Source: Pseudomonas sp. (lineage in GTDB: Bacteria > Pseudomonadota > Gammaproteobacteria > Pseudomonadales > Pseudomonadaceae). From it: a DNA stretch of 64,000 nt. The notes under the pieces were generated by a model. It did not search any database. It was not told the DNA's origin and was given only the letters and a program-made list of their open reading frames with translations. The position numbers and the translations under genes are program-made. Shown here piece after piece: positions 16,603 through 25,753 of this stretch. Numbering within the stretch: position 1 is the first letter of the stretch; the number at the start of each line of letters is the position of its first letter. The stretch spans positions 124,001-188,000 of the forward strand of contig NZ_JAUYGD010000089.1 of assembly GCF_030690725.1 (NCBI RefSeq), read 5' to 3'.

Positions 16603-17481
16603 TCAGCCGCGCGATGGCAACTGCAAACGTTTGCGCGCGCGGTGGATGGCGCCGCCGCGTACCGCCCAGCGCAGCACCGGGGCCAGGCTGTGCACGCCGA
16701 CGTGGATTACCCGGCTGCGTGCCGGGCTGATCTGCTGGCCGAGCATCTCTTGTGCCCAATCCGGCAGCAGGTCGATACCGGCCTGCATCAACAGCTTGGC
16801 CGCCGGGGCGGCGAGGGCGCTCGGGGCTGGTGCGTTGAGCAGGATGCGCAGAATCTCCAGCGAGCGTTCATCACAGAGCAGTTCAGGGCGCACAGCCGTC
16901 AGGTAGGCGGCGACTTCTGCGCGCGAACGCGGCACTTGGGTGGCGCCCAGGCGTTCGGCGATCAGCGCGATTTCCGCGTAATAGCGGTCCTGATCGGCTT
17001 CGCTCAGCTGCGGGTTGCGGTAACGCAGGTGGGCCTGGAGAAAGCTGTTCACCTCAGCCACATGCACCCAGGTCAGCAGCGCTGGATCACTGGCGGCATA
17101 GGCGCGGCCATCCGGGGCGGTGCCGCTGACCTTGAGGTGAATGGTTTTGACCTTGTCGATTAGCCAGTCGGCATCGGCGCGTGAGCCATAGGTGGTGCCG
17201 GAAATAAACTGCCCGGTGCGGCGCAGGCGGCCGAGCAGGTCATCACGGAAATTCGAGTGGTCCCACACGCCGGCCAATGCCAGTGGGTGCAGGGCTTGCA
17301 GGAGCAGGGCACTGATGCCGCCGATCAGCATACTGGTGAAGTCGCCATGCACCTGCCAGCTCACCGAGTCCGGGCCGAATAGGCCGGGGTCGCCCTTGGG
17401 GTTTTCGAAGTCGATCTGGCCGAGGGCGATACCGCTCAGGCTAAGGACTTGGCTTTCGATACGGCGGCGAAGAAATTCCAT
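16603..17481 (-). CDS. DUF2236 / MpaB-type oxygenase family protein
   Basis: 292 residues from ATG 17481 (MEFLRRRIESQVLSL). An in-frame codon 33 bases upstream is possible but less likely. Family features: SWQVHGDFTSMLIGGISALLLQALHPLALAGV (about 35-65), GTTYGSRADAD, VHAEVNSF-like segment WVHVAEVNSFL, and LLCDERS. Relatives include fungal MpaB and latex-clearing protein, which use haem; the activity here is unknown. It lies 52 bases upstream-side of the acs stop on the same strand. Confidence 0.8.
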   Translation of the reverse strand: MEFLRRRIESQVLSLSGIALGQIDFENPKGDPGLFGPDSVSWQVHGDFTSMLIGGISALLLQALHPLALAGVWDHSNFRDDLLGRLRRTGQFISGTTYGSRADADWLIDKVKTIHLKVSGTAPDGRAYAASDPALLTWVHVAEVNSFLQAHLRYRNPQLSEADQDRYYAEIALIAERLGATQVPRSRAEVAAYLTAVRPELLCDERSLEILRILLNAPAPSALAAPAAKLLMQAGIDLLPDWAQEMLGQQISPARSRVIHVGVHSLAPVLRWAVRGGAIHRARKRLQLPSRG

Positions 17482-17533
17482 AGCGGCTCTGCAGGACGGC
17501 CATGTTGTGTGCATGGCCGCCCTACCTCTGGGT

Positions 17534-19471
17534 TCAGCGGTTCAGGCGTTGCTCGATCAGCCCGTCAACCACCGTGGGGTCAGCCAGGGTCGAGGTGTCG
17601 CCCATGTTTTCCAGCTCGTTGCAGGCGATCTTGCGCAGGATGCGCCGCATGATCTTGCCCGAACGGGTTTTCGGTAGGCCGGGTGCCCACTGGATCAGCT
17701 CGGGTTTGGCGAAGCTGCCGATTTCCTTGCCGACCAGGGCCAGCAGTTCCTTCTTCAATGCGTCGTTGAGCTCCACGCCGTTCATCGGCGTAACGAAGGC
17801 GTAGATGCCCTGGCCCTTGATGTCATGCGGGTAGCCGACCACCGCGGCTTCGGCGACGGCATCATGCAGCACCAGGGCGCTTTCCACCTCGGCGGTGCCG
17901 ATGCGGTGGCCGGAGACGTTGATCACGTCGTCCACGCGCCCGGTGATCCAGTAGTAACCGTCCTCGTCGCGGCGCGCGCCGTCACCGCTGAAGTAGTAAC
18001 CGGGGTAAGGCTTGAGGTAGGTGTCGATCATCCGCTGATGGTCACCGTAGACACTGCGAATCTGGCTTGGCCAGCTGTCCTTGATTGCCAGTACGCCGCT
18101 GCCTGCGCCATCAATCTCTTTGCCCTGTTCATCCAATAGCACCGGCTGTACGCCGAAGAACGGCCGGGTCGCCGAGCCAGGTTTGAGGTCGGTGGCGCCG
18201 GGCAGTGGGGTGATCAGGATGGCACCGGTTTCGGTCTGCCACCAGGTGTCGACGATGGGGCAGCGGCGTTCGCCGACCACGTTGTAATACCACTCCCAGG
18301 CTTCCGGATTGATCGGCTCGCCGACGCTGCCGAGCAGGCGCAGACTGGTGCGTTCGGTGCATTCGACCGGGCCGCTGCCTTCACGCATCAGCGCGCGCAG
18401 AGCGGTGGGCGCGGTGTAGAAGATGTTCACCTGATGTTTGTCGATCACCTGCCAGAAGCGCGAGGCGGTGGGGTAATTGGGTACGCCTTCGAAGATCAGG
18501 CTGGTGGCGCCGTTGGCCAGCGGGCCGTAGACGATGTAGCTGTGCCCGGTGACCCAGCCGACGTCGGCGGTGCACCAGTAAATATCGCCTTCGTGGTAGT
18601 CGAACACGTACTTGTGGGTCATGGCCGCCATCAGCAAGTAGCCGCCGGTGCTGTGCAGCACGCCCTTGGGTTTGCCTGTGCTGCCCGAGGTGTAGAGGAT
18701 AAACAGCGGGTCTTCGGCGTCCATCGGCTCCGGCGGGCAATCGCCGTCGGCGTCGCGCAGGGCCTGGTGGTACCAGATATCGCGGCCATCGACCCAATCG
18801 ATCTCGCCCTGGGTGCGCTCAACCACCACCACCGTGCTGACTGCCGGGCAGCTTTGCAGGGCTTTGTCGACATTGGCCTTGAGCGCCACGTACTTGCCAC
18901 CGCGCACACCTTCATCGGCAGTAATCACAGTGTGGCAGTCGGAGTCCAGGATGCGGTCACGCAAGGCATCTGGGGAGAAGCCGCCGAACACCACCGAATG
19001 CACCGCGCCGATACGCGTGCAGGCGAGCATGGCGTAGGTGGCCTCGGGGATCATCGGCATATAGATGCACACCCGGTCGCCCTTTTTCACCCCACGGCTT
19101 TTCAGCACGTTGGCCAGGCGGCTGACGTTGTGGTGCAACTTGTTGTAGGTGATATGGGCGGATTCGCTGGGGTTGTCGCCTTCCCAGATCAGCGCGATCT
19201 GTTCGCCGCGCTTTTCCAGGTGGCGGTCGATGCAGTTGTAGCTGACGTTCAGTTGCCCGCCCTTGAACCAGGAGCCCGAACCGCTGAGCAGGTCGCCTTG
19301 CTGCACGCTGGTCCAGGGTTTGCTCCAGTCAAGGAAGGCCTTGGCCTGCTCGGCCCAAAAGGTTTCCGGCTGCTCAATCGACTGTTGGTACAGGCGCAGG
19401 TAGTCGTCGTTGTTCAGGTGGGCGCGTTGGCGCACGGCGTCGGGCACGGGATGGCGGGTAATTTCGAACAT
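17534..19471 (-). CDS. acsA: Acetyl-CoA synthetase (acetate-CoA ligase)
   Basis: 645 residues from ATG 19471 (MFEITRHPVPDAVRQ). The 22-residue longer frame is rejected because AAGGA lies 12 bases before this ATG. AMP-binding motif YTSGSTGKPKG (about 260), TWWQTETG (about 410), and the C-terminal lysine motif PKTRSGKIMRR (about 600), whose lysine is the known acetylation site in the family. It activates acetate to acetyl-CoA via acetyl-AMP. The ribosome-binding site is overlapped by AACAACAA, a catabolite-activity motif bound by Hfq/Crc, suggesting translational repression on preferred carbon sources and relief by CrcZ. Confidence 0.96.
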   Translation of the reverse strand: MFEITRHPVPDAVRQRAHLNNDDYLRLYQQSIEQPETFWAEQAKAFLDWSKPWTSVQQGDLLSGSGSWFKGGQLNVSYNCIDRHLEKRGEQIALIWEGDNPSESAHITYNKLHHNVSRLANVLKSRGVKKGDRVCIYMPMIPEATYAMLACTRIGAVHSVVFGGFSPDALRDRILDSDCHTVITADEGVRGGKYVALKANVDKALQSCPAVSTVVVVERTQGEIDWVDGRDIWYHQALRDADGDCPPEPMDAEDPLFILYTSGSTGKPKGVLHSTGGYLLMAAMTHKYVFDYHEGDIYWCTADVGWVTGHSYIVYGPLANGATSLIFEGVPNYPTASRFWQVIDKHQVNIFYTAPTALRALMREGSGPVECTERTSLRLLGSVGEPINPEAWEWYYNVVGERRCPIVDTWWQTETGAILITPLPGATDLKPGSATRPFFGVQPVLLDEQGKEIDGAGSGVLAIKDSWPSQIRSVYGDHQRMIDTYLKPYPGYYFSGDGARRDEDGYYWITGRVDDVINVSGHRIGTAEVESALVLHDAVAEAAVVGYPHDIKGQGIYAFVTPMNGVELNDALKKELLALVGKEIGSFAKPELIQWAPGLPKTRSGKIMRRILRKIACNELENMGDTSTLADPTVVDGLIEQRLNR

Positions 19472-19480
19472 GGCGGGTCC

Positions 19481-19490
19481 TTGTTGTTGT
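19481..19490 (-). promoter_or_regulatory. Hfq/Crc catabolite-activity motif at acs ribosome-binding site
   Basis: On the minus strand the mRNA reads ACAACAACAAGGACC directly before the acs start. AACAACAA fits the AAnAAnAA consensus of Crc/Hfq targets in Pseudomonas and abuts the AAGGA Shine-Dalgarno sequence. Confidence 0.65.
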
Positions 19491-19566
19491 GTTCCGCAAT
19501 GCCCGTAAGGGTGCACCCAAGCGGGTGCTTGGTTCAAGTGCTGGCCTTGTGCTCAGTCGCCGTGGA

Positions 19567-21231
19567 TCAGCCGCGATGACGCTCGCGGAAGTGCTGGATC
19601 AGACCTTGGGTCGAAGCATCGCTGGCCGGTGTGTCGAGCTGGCCGGTCAGGCGCTGGTAGACGCCCTGGCCTAGTTCCTTACCCAGTTCGACGCCCCACT
19701 GATCGAAGGCGTTGATGCCCCAGATGGCGCTCTGCACAAACACCTTGTGTTCGTACAGCGCGACCAGCGCGCCGAGGCCGAATGGGTCGATGCGGTTAAG
19801 CGCGAGGATATTACTCGGACGATTGCCGGGAATCATCTTGTGCGGCGCCAGGCGCTGTACTTCTGCCTCATCCAGACCTTTGCCGCGTAGCTCGGCCTCA
19901 GCCTCAGCGCGGGTCTTGCCGTGCATCAGCGCCTGGCTCTGCGACAGGCAGTTGGCAAACAGCCACTGGTGATGGTCGGCCAGCGGGCTGAAGCTGTTCA
20001 CCGGCACGATAAAGTCCGCTGGGATCAGCTCGGTGCCCTGGTGCAACAACTGGTGGTAGGCATGCTGACCGTTGCAGCCAACGCCGCCCCAGATCACCGG
20101 ACCGGTGTTGAACGTTACCGGGCTGCCATCCTGGCGCACCGACTTGCCGTTGGACTCCATATCCAGCTGTTGCAGGTGTTTGGTGAAGTTACGCAGGTAG
20201 TGGTCGTAGGGCAGGATCGCCTGGCTTTTCGCGCCCCAGAAGTTGCCGTACCAGATGCCCAGCAGGGCCATTAATACCGGCATGTTTTCGGCCAGCGGCG
20301 CCTGGGTAAAGTGCTGGTCCATGGCGTAGGCGCCGGCCAACAGTTCCTTGAAGTTGGAGATGCCGATGGCCAGGGCGATTGGCAAGCCAATGGCCGACCA
20401 CAGCGAATAACGCCCGCCGACCCAGTCCCACATCGGGAAGATGTTTTCCGCCTTGATGCCGAAGTCGATGGCGGCAGTCGGATTGCTGGTCACCGCAATA
20501 AAGTGCTTGTGCAGTTCGGCTTCCGGGCCGCCCAGGGCCAGGTACCAGTCGCGTGCGGCCAGGGCGTTCTTCAGGGTTTCCAGGGTGCCAAAGGATTTTG
20601 ACGAGACGATAAACAGTGTGGTCTGCGGGTTCAGGCGCGCAGTCAGCTCACGGAACTCGCTGCCGTCGATATTGGCCAGGTAGTGACAGCGCACGCCGCG
20701 TTGGGTGAAGGGCCGTAGCGCTTCGGAAACCAGTTGCGGGCCGAGGAACGAACCGCCGATACCGATATTCACCACCTCGGTTATCGGTTTGTCGCTGTAA
20801 CCGCGCCATAGGCCGCTGTGAATGCGGCTGACCAGCTCGGTCATCTGATTGAGCACGCGATGGACTTGCGGGATCAGGTCGACGCCATCGAGCTCCAGGC
20901 GCCGGCCAATCGGGCTGCGCAGGGCGGTGTGCAGGGCCGCGCGGCCTTCGGAAGCATTGACCTGCTCGCCGCTGAACAGGGCGTTGATGGACTCCGGCAG
21001 GCCGGCCTGTTCGGCCAGTTGCACCAGCAGGTTCAGGGCCTTTTCGTCGATCAGGTTCTTCGAGTAATCCAGCAACAGGCCGCAGCTGCTCAGGGAGAAA
21101 CGGTTAAAGCGTTGCGGATCGCTGGCAAAGGCCTCACGCATGCTGAAGTCGTTCATCTGCTCGCGCTGCGCGCGCAGCGCCTGCCAGGCGGGCAGGGTGG
21201 TGACGTCATGCGGTTGCTGGTAATAGGCCAT
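19567..21231 (-). CDS. pgi: Glucose-6-phosphate isomerase
   Basis: 554 residues from ATG 21231 (MAYYQQPHDVTTLPAW). The longer in-frame start adds 13 residues and is rejected. Signatures: IGIGGSFLGPQLVSEAL (about 150), the SIS-type sugar-binding segment VSSKSFGTLET (about 205), and FDQWGVELGKELG near residue 505. It interconverts glucose-6-phosphate and fructose-6-phosphate. In pseudomonads, which lack phosphofructokinase, it serves mainly the cyclic Entner-Doudoroff route and exopolysaccharide precursors. Confidence 0.97.
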   Translation of the reverse strand: MAYYQQPHDVTTLPAWQALRAQREQMNDFSMREAFASDPQRFNRFSLSSCGLLLDYSKNLIDEKALNLLVQLAEQAGLPESINALFSGEQVNASEGRAALHTALRSPIGRRLELDGVDLIPQVHRVLNQMTELVSRIHSGLWRGYSDKPITEVVNIGIGGSFLGPQLVSEALRPFTQRGVRCHYLANIDGSEFRELTARLNPQTTLFIVSSKSFGTLETLKNALAARDWYLALGGPEAELHKHFIAVTSNPTAAIDFGIKAENIFPMWDWVGGRYSLWSAIGLPIALAIGISNFKELLAGAYAMDQHFTQAPLAENMPVLMALLGIWYGNFWGAKSQAILPYDHYLRNFTKHLQQLDMESNGKSVRQDGSPVTFNTGPVIWGGVGCNGQHAYHQLLHQGTELIPADFIVPVNSFSPLADHHQWLFANCLSQSQALMHGKTRAEAEAELRGKGLDEAEVQRLAPHKMIPGNRPSNILALNRIDPFGLGALVALYEHKVFVQSAIWGINAFDQWGVELGKELGQGVYQRLTGQLDTPASDASTQGLIQHFRERHRG

Positions 21232-21272
21232 CGGTGCGTGTTCCTTTCCTGTGTGCGTCCAATCAATCATGC

Positions 21273-21297
21273 AAAAAGGCCCGGAGTGATCCGGGCC
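21273..21297 (-). terminator. Terminator after panC
   Basis: GGCCCGG / CCGGGCC hairpin with five T residues on the minus strand, between the panC stop (21404) and pgi. Confidence 0.85.
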
Positions 21298-21403
21298 TGG
21301 AGTGTAGCTGGCAGGTGCGGCTGGCGAACCTGCCCAAGTAGACCCCTGAAAACCGTCTGGGTTGCCGCGACGGTGTTTGCAGTGGTCTGTCAGTGCCTGT
21401 TGA

Positions 21404-22264
21404 TCAGGCTGGAGTATCGAGGTCGAAGGCCAGGTTGTCGATCAGCCGGGTGCTGCCAATAAAGGCGGCCACCAGAATCACCAGCTGACGATCATCGGCG
21501 GTGGCCGGGCGCAGGCTGTTCGATTCGCGTACTTCCAAATAGTCCGGACGAAAACCGGCGGCGCTCTGTTGCTGCTGCGCTGCCGCAACCAGCGTGGCGT
21601 AGTCGCGGTTGCCATCGCGAATCGCTGCGGCCATCTCCTGCAGTGAACGGTAGAGCACGGGTGCGGCTTCACGCTGTTCGGCGTTCAGGTAACCGTTGCG
21701 CGAGGACAGCGCCAGGCCATCTTCGGCGCGTACGGTGGGCTCGCCGATAATCTGGATCGGCATGTTCAGGTCGCGCACCAGGGTGCGGATTACGGCCAGT
21801 TGCTGGAAATCCTTCTGGCCAAAAATTGCCAGGTCCGGCTGCACCATATTGAACAGCTTGCTCACTACGGTGGCGACGCCTTCGAAGTGCCCTGGGCGAC
21901 TGGCGCCGCACAGGCCTTCGGAAACCTCCGGCACGCTAACGCGAGTTTGGCCGTCCATGCCGTGCGGGTAGATTTCTTCAACATCCGGGGTAAACAGCAG
22001 GTGGCAGCCGGCTTCGACCAGTTTTTCCTGGTCGGCGAGCAGGGTGCGTGGGTACTTGTCGAGGTCTTCGCTGGGGCCGAACTGCAACGGATTGACGAAG
22101 ATGCTGGCGACCACGAAGTCCGCGCGCTGGGCGGCTTTCTCCACCAGTGCGGCGTGGCCGGCGTGCAGGTTGCCCATGGTCGGGACGAAGGCGATCTGTT
22201 TGCCTTCGGCGCGTGCCTGGGCGACAGCGGCGCGCAATTCGCGCACGCTTTTAACTGTGTTCAT
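21404..22264 (-). CDS. panC: Pantothenate synthetase
   Basis: 286 residues. ATP-binding FVPTMGNLHAGH (about 27-38), SIFVNPLQFG (about 58), FGQKDFQQL (about 150) and the KMSKS-equivalent LSSRNGYL (about 185). It ligates pantoate and beta-alanine to pantothenate. Its start overlaps the stop of panB by 4 bases (ATGA). In P. aeruginosa panD follows panC; here a terminator and then pgi follow, so beta-alanine supply is not encoded in this cluster. Confidence 0.97.
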   Translation of the reverse strand: MNTVKSVRELRAAVAQARAEGKQIAFVPTMGNLHAGHAALVEKAAQRADFVVASIFVNPLQFGPSEDLDKYPRTLLADQEKLVEAGCHLLFTPDVEEIYPHGMDGQTRVSVPEVSEGLCGASRPGHFEGVATVVSKLFNMVQPDLAIFGQKDFQQLAVIRTLVRDLNMPIQIIGEPTVRAEDGLALSSRNGYLNAEQREAAPVLYRSLQEMAAAIRDGNRDYATLVAAAQQQQSAAGFRPDYLEVRESNSLRPATADDRQLVILVAAFIGSTRLIDNLAFDLDTPA

Positions 22265-23061
22265 GCAGAAAATCCGTGTTCGGCTGCTGGGAAGCTCTGG
22301 TCTTTGACGGCTTTGACGTAGGCGCTGATGGCGTGCTGGATGCTGCTCTGGCCGGCCATAAAGTTCTTCACGAACTTCGGCGTGCGACCGCTCAGCGACA
22401 GCCCGAGCATGTCGTGCAGTACCAGTACCTGGCCGTCGGTTGCGCCGCCGGCGCCAATGCCGATCACCGGGATTTTTACGGCTTGGCTAATTTCAGCAGC
22501 GAGCTCGCTGGGTACGCATTCGAGCAGCAGCATGGCGGCGCCGGCTTGCTCCAGCGCCATGGCGTCGGCACGCATCTGCCGCGCCTGGGATTCCTGACGG
22601 CCCTGCACCTTATAACCACCAAGGATGTTGACCGCCTGCGGGGTCAAACCCAGGTGGGCGCAAACCGGTACACCACGCTCGGCCAGTTGGCGAATCGGCT
22701 CGGCCAGCCAGGCCGCGCCTTCGAGCTTGACCATATGCGCGCCAGCCTGCATCAGCGCGGCACTGTTATTCAGGGTCTGCTCAATGGTGGCATAGGCCAT
22801 AAACGGCAGGTCGGCGAGGATCAGCGCGCCCTGGTTGCCGCGTTTAACGCTGGCAGTGTGGTACGCCATCTCGGCGACAGTGACGGGCAGCGTGCTGTCA
22901 TGGCCTTGCAAGACCATGCCGAGGGAATCGCCCACCAGCAACACATCGACACCGGCCTGGCAGGCCGTCTGGGCGAACGTGGCGTCATAGCAGGTCAGCA
23001 TGGCGATTTTCTCGCCGCTCTGCTTGAGGCTTTGCAGGGTGGTCAGGGTTACATCAGGCAT
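22261..23061 (-). CDS. panB: 3-methyl-2-oxobutanoate hydroxymethyltransferase
   Basis: 266 residues from ATG 23061 with GAGGA 9-13 bases upstream. A GTG 15 bases further upstream is also in frame. Motifs: MLTCYDATFA, VDVLLVGDSLGMVLQGHDSTLPV (Mg-binding aspartates) and VIGIGAGGATDGQVLVLHDMLG. It makes ketopantoate in the pantothenate/CoA pathway. It is coupled to panC downstream and separated from folK by about 260 bases containing a nested stem-loop. Confidence 0.97.
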   Translation of the reverse strand: MPDVTLTTLQSLKQSGEKIAMLTCYDATFAQTACQAGVDVLLVGDSLGMVLQGHDSTLPVTVAEMAYHTASVKRGNQGALILADLPFMAYATIEQTLNNSAALMQAGAHMVKLEGAAWLAEPIRQLAERGVPVCAHLGLTPQAVNILGGYKVQGRQESQARQMRADAMALEQAGAAMLLLECVPSELAAEISQAVKIPVIGIGAGGATDGQVLVLHDMLGLSLSGRTPKFVKNFMAGQSSIQHAISAYVKAVKDQSFPAAEHGFSA

Positions 23062-23259
23062 GAAAACTGTCCTCACTCAGGCGTTCAGTCAGCAGTTGTG
23101 CTGCTTCAAGTTGGCCTGCATTGGCCTCGAATTGCACCGGTGCGGGGCAACGGGACGCCTATAGTCCTGATGGGGGGGCTCGAAGTCAATTGCAGGTGTT
23201 ACCGGCCTGTTACTGGCGTTACCGCCAATGAAACCTACTGCGCTCGGTTATGCAGCGTT

Positions 23260-23317
23260 AAAAGCAGACTCAAAATGCTCATGTACAGACGTACACTCCG
23301 CTTTTTCGCCTGCTTTT
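23260..23317. promoter_or_regulatory. Nested inverted repeats between folK and panB
   Basis: An outer pair AAAAGCAG (23260-23267) / CTGCTTTT (23310-23317) encloses an inner dyad TGTAC-AGAC-GTACA (23282-23295). It may be a weak folK terminator, an operator or an RNA structure; the sequence alone cannot decide. Confidence 0.45.
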
Positions 23318-23324
23318 GCCTTGC

Positions 23325-23837
23325 CTAACCTTCGCTCGTGACGGTTTCAAATGTGTTGAGCCGTTCCAGCCCGACAAAGGGGCATGCATCAAGCAGCTCG
23401 GCCAGCGTGCGGCCATCCGGCAGCTGCAGGTCGGGTGCGATCTCGGCCAGCGGGTAGAGGACAAAGGCGCGGGCGTGCATATGGTAGTGCGGCACGGTCA
23501 GGCGTGGCTCATCCAGCTGGCGTTCGCCGAACAGCAGGATATCCAGGTCGAGGGTGCGCGGCCCCCAGCGTTCGGCCTTGCGCGTGCGGCCCTGTTCCAG
23601 CTCGATGGTTTGCAGCGCATCAAGCAGGGCTAGTGGGCTGAGTTCGCTATCCAGCGCGGCCACGGCATTGACGTAGCGTGGCTGATCCGCCGGACCGAGC
23701 GGGTCGCTGGCATAGAAGGACGACTGGGCGATTAGGCGGGTGTGCGGCAGCGCGGCCAGGGCGGCCAGGGCGCTGCGCAGTTGTTCGAGCGGGGTGGCCA
23801 GGTTACTGCCCAGGCCGATATACACACGCTCCATCAT
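23325..23837 (-). CDS. folK: Dihydropteridine pyrophosphokinase (HPPK)
   Basis: 170 residues. There are two consecutive ATG codons (23837 and 23834). YIGLGSNLATP at the N-terminus and the signature WGPRTLDLDILLFG (about 90-103) are diagnostic. It transfers pyrophosphate from ATP to 6-hydroxymethyl-dihydropterin in folate synthesis. Its start overlaps the pcnB stop by 4 bases, so the two genes are translationally coupled. Confidence 0.96.
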   Translation of the reverse strand: MMERVYIGLGSNLATPLEQLRSALAALAALPHTRLIAQSSFYASDPLGPADQPRYVNAVAALDSELSPLALLDALQTIELEQGRTRKAERWGPRTLDLDILLFGERQLDEPRLTVPHYHMHARAFVLYPLAEIAPDLQLPDGRTLAELLDACPFVGLERLNTFETVTSEG

Positions 23838-25240
23838 TCACTCGCGGCGGGGCTGGCGGCGTCACTGGCCGGGCCGCGTTTGCGCTTGCTGTTGCTGCGT
23901 TTGCGCTTGCGCGGGCCGGCGGGGCCATCGTCCTTGCTGCTGAGGTCGCGGATCATATTGCGCCGCTCGCTGTCGCTAACATCCTGATAGCGGGTCCACC
24001 AGTCGCCGAGGCCACCGGTTTCCTCACCGGCACTTTCACGCAGCAGCAGGAAATCGTAACCGGCGCGGAAGCGTGGGTTTTCCAGCAGCATGTCGGCGCG
24101 TTTGCCGCTGCGGCGTGGCAGGCGTTCCTGCATATCCCAGATTTCACGGATCGGCATGGTGAAGCGCTTGGGCACGGCGATGCGCTGGCATTGCTCGCTG
24201 ATCAGCTCGTGAGCGGCTTCCTGCATGGCCGGGATCGGCGGCATGCCGCGGTCCTGCAGTTTGATCACGCGGGCTGGCAGGGCCGGCCAAAGCAATGCTG
24301 CAAGGAGGAAGGCCGGAGTCACCGTCTTGCCCTGATGGATGCGCAGGTCGGTGTTGTCCAGCGCATTTCGGATCAACTGGTCGGTGTAGTCCGGGTTGAG
24401 TTTCAGTGCCTCGGCACTGGCCGGGAACAGCTGGCCGAACAGGCCGTAATCCACCAGCAGCTCGTAGGTGTACACCGCATAGCCGGCGAGAAACAGCTTG
24501 AGCACTTCATCGAACAGGCGCGCGGCGGGGATGCCGCCGAGCAGCGGAGCCAGTTTGTAGATTGGCGCGGCGCTGTGTTTCTCGATGTCGAAATCCAGCT
24601 TGGCGGCAAAACGCACCGCGCGCAGCATGCGCACCGGATCTTCCTGGTAGCGCTGGGTCGGGTCACCGATCAGGCGGATCAGGTGATTGCGGATGTCGTG
24701 CACGCCATTGGCGTAATCGAGAATGCGCTCGGTGCTTGGATCGTAATACAGCGCATTGATGGTGAAGTCGCGGCGCTGGGCGTCGTCTTCCAGGCTGCCA
24801 TAGACGTTGTCGCGCAGGATGCGTCCGCTCTCGTTGCGTGAGGACAGGTTGCTGTTCTCTTCCTCATCACCTTCGGGATGGTTGGCGCGGAAGGTGGCGA
24901 CTTCGATGATCTCGCGGCCGAAATGCACGTGGACCAGCTTGAAGCGCCGACCGATTACCCGGGCGTTGCGGAACTCGGCACGCACTTGCTCGGGCGTGGC
25001 GCTGGTGGCCACGTCGAAATCCTTGGGGTCGATGTCCAGCAGCAGGTCGCGCACGCAACCACCGACCAGATACGCCTGGTAGCCGGCCTGTTGCAGGCGT
25101 TCGACCACGCTGATGGCGTAGCGGCTGATTTCCCCGCGCTCGATCGGGTGCTGGCTGCTGCTCAGCACTTCAGGCGTGCTGTGCGAGTGTTTGCCACGGC
25201 GGATGGGGGTACGAAAGGACTTGAACAGCTTTTTCAGCAT
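23834..25240 (-). CDS. pcnB: Poly(A) polymerase I
   Basis: 468 residues from ATG 25240 (MLKKLFKSFRTP), the family start. A GTG 9 bases upstream also fits. Nucleotidyltransferase core VGGCVRDLLL...DPKDFDVATSATP (about 58-85), RRDFTINALYYD (about 155), RNA-binding part EDPVRMLRAVRFAAKL (about 200), and a basic Arg/Lys tail (about 440-460). It adds 3' poly(A) tails that promote mRNA decay. It lies downstream of crcZ, the arrangement known in other Pseudomonas. Confidence 0.96.
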   Translation of the reverse strand: MLKKLFKSFRTPIRRGKHSHSTPEVLSSSQHPIERGEISRYAISVVERLQQAGYQAYLVGGCVRDLLLDIDPKDFDVATSATPEQVRAEFRNARVIGRRFKLVHVHFGREIIEVATFRANHPEGDEEENSNLSSRNESGRILRDNVYGSLEDDAQRRDFTINALYYDPSTERILDYANGVHDIRNHLIRLIGDPTQRYQEDPVRMLRAVRFAAKLDFDIEKHSAAPIYKLAPLLGGIPAARLFDEVLKLFLAGYAVYTYELLVDYGLFGQLFPASAEALKLNPDYTDQLIRNALDNTDLRIHQGKTVTPAFLLAALLWPALPARVIKLQDRGMPPIPAMQEAAHELISEQCQRIAVPKRFTMPIREIWDMQERLPRRSGKRADMLLENPRFRAGYDFLLLRESAGEETGGLGDWWTRYQDVSDSERRNMIRDLSSKDDGPAGPRKRKRSNSKRKRGPASDAASPAASE

Positions 25241-25369
25241 GGGAGGCACTGTTTGACTAAATGACTGGCCAGAGTATATGCCGGCCGCAGGAATGGCGCG
25301 GATTCTAGCATTGAGTCGGGGGTTGATGCAGGAAACGGCGGGAGACTACTGCAGGCGGGGAGTTTGAAG

Positions 25370-25743
25370 CTACTGGGGGAGCCGAAGCTCCCCCCCAAAT
25401 TGGTGCGTGCTCTTTTTTTATTATTATGGCGGGCTTGTTGTTTTTGTTGATTTACCCGTTCCATCCAGTCAAGGACTTTTGGAAAACTTCCCAAGCTGGG
25501 AATCAAGAGCAAACGGATTGCTTTGGATGCTGATGCTGCCATGATCACACAGTGACCCAACCAGTTCTGGCGCTGCCTTAGGGCAGTTTTATTATTCTCA
25601 GCCTGGTTTTGGGGCGAACCCCAAAGGCAATTCCTTTCCAAAAGAATCAGTTAGCTGCGCCTCCGCGTTGTTGTTTTTATTGTGCTGGAGTCGGTACGTC
25701 TTATTTTTATTAGGTTTGGAGCGTGCTTGTTATTGTTGTTGTG
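25370..25743 (-). ncRNA. crcZ: CrcZ small RNA (Hfq/Crc antagonist)
   Basis: Located between cbrB and pcnB on the same strand, the known crcZ position. About 374 nt from the sigma-54-predicted start (25743, RNA begins CACAACAACAATAAC) to just past a GGGGGAGC-CGAA-GCTCCCCC hairpin (25375-25396). It carries six A-rich catabolite-activity clusters of AAnAAnAA type near 25726-25742, 25700-25711, 25667-25683, 25586-25597, 25433-25449 and 25412-25427. CrcZ sequesters Hfq/Crc and relieves catabolite repression when poor carbon sources activate CbrAB. The hairpin lacks a clear U-run, so the 3' end is approximate and read-through into pcnB is possible. The remaining bases to pcnB (25250-25370) show no gene. 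Confidence 0.9.
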
Positions 25744-25753
25744 CCAGCAATAA

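Noticed and set aside
18434..19579. Plus-strand frame of about 380 codons opposite acs
   Set aside because: Antisense to a fully intact acetyl-CoA synthetase gene and without recognisable motifs.
25234..25641. Minus-strand open frame of 135 codons between pcnB and cbrB
   Set aside because: It lies within CrcZ; composition and motif layout are explained by the small RNA, and the codons are driven by A-rich motif clusters.
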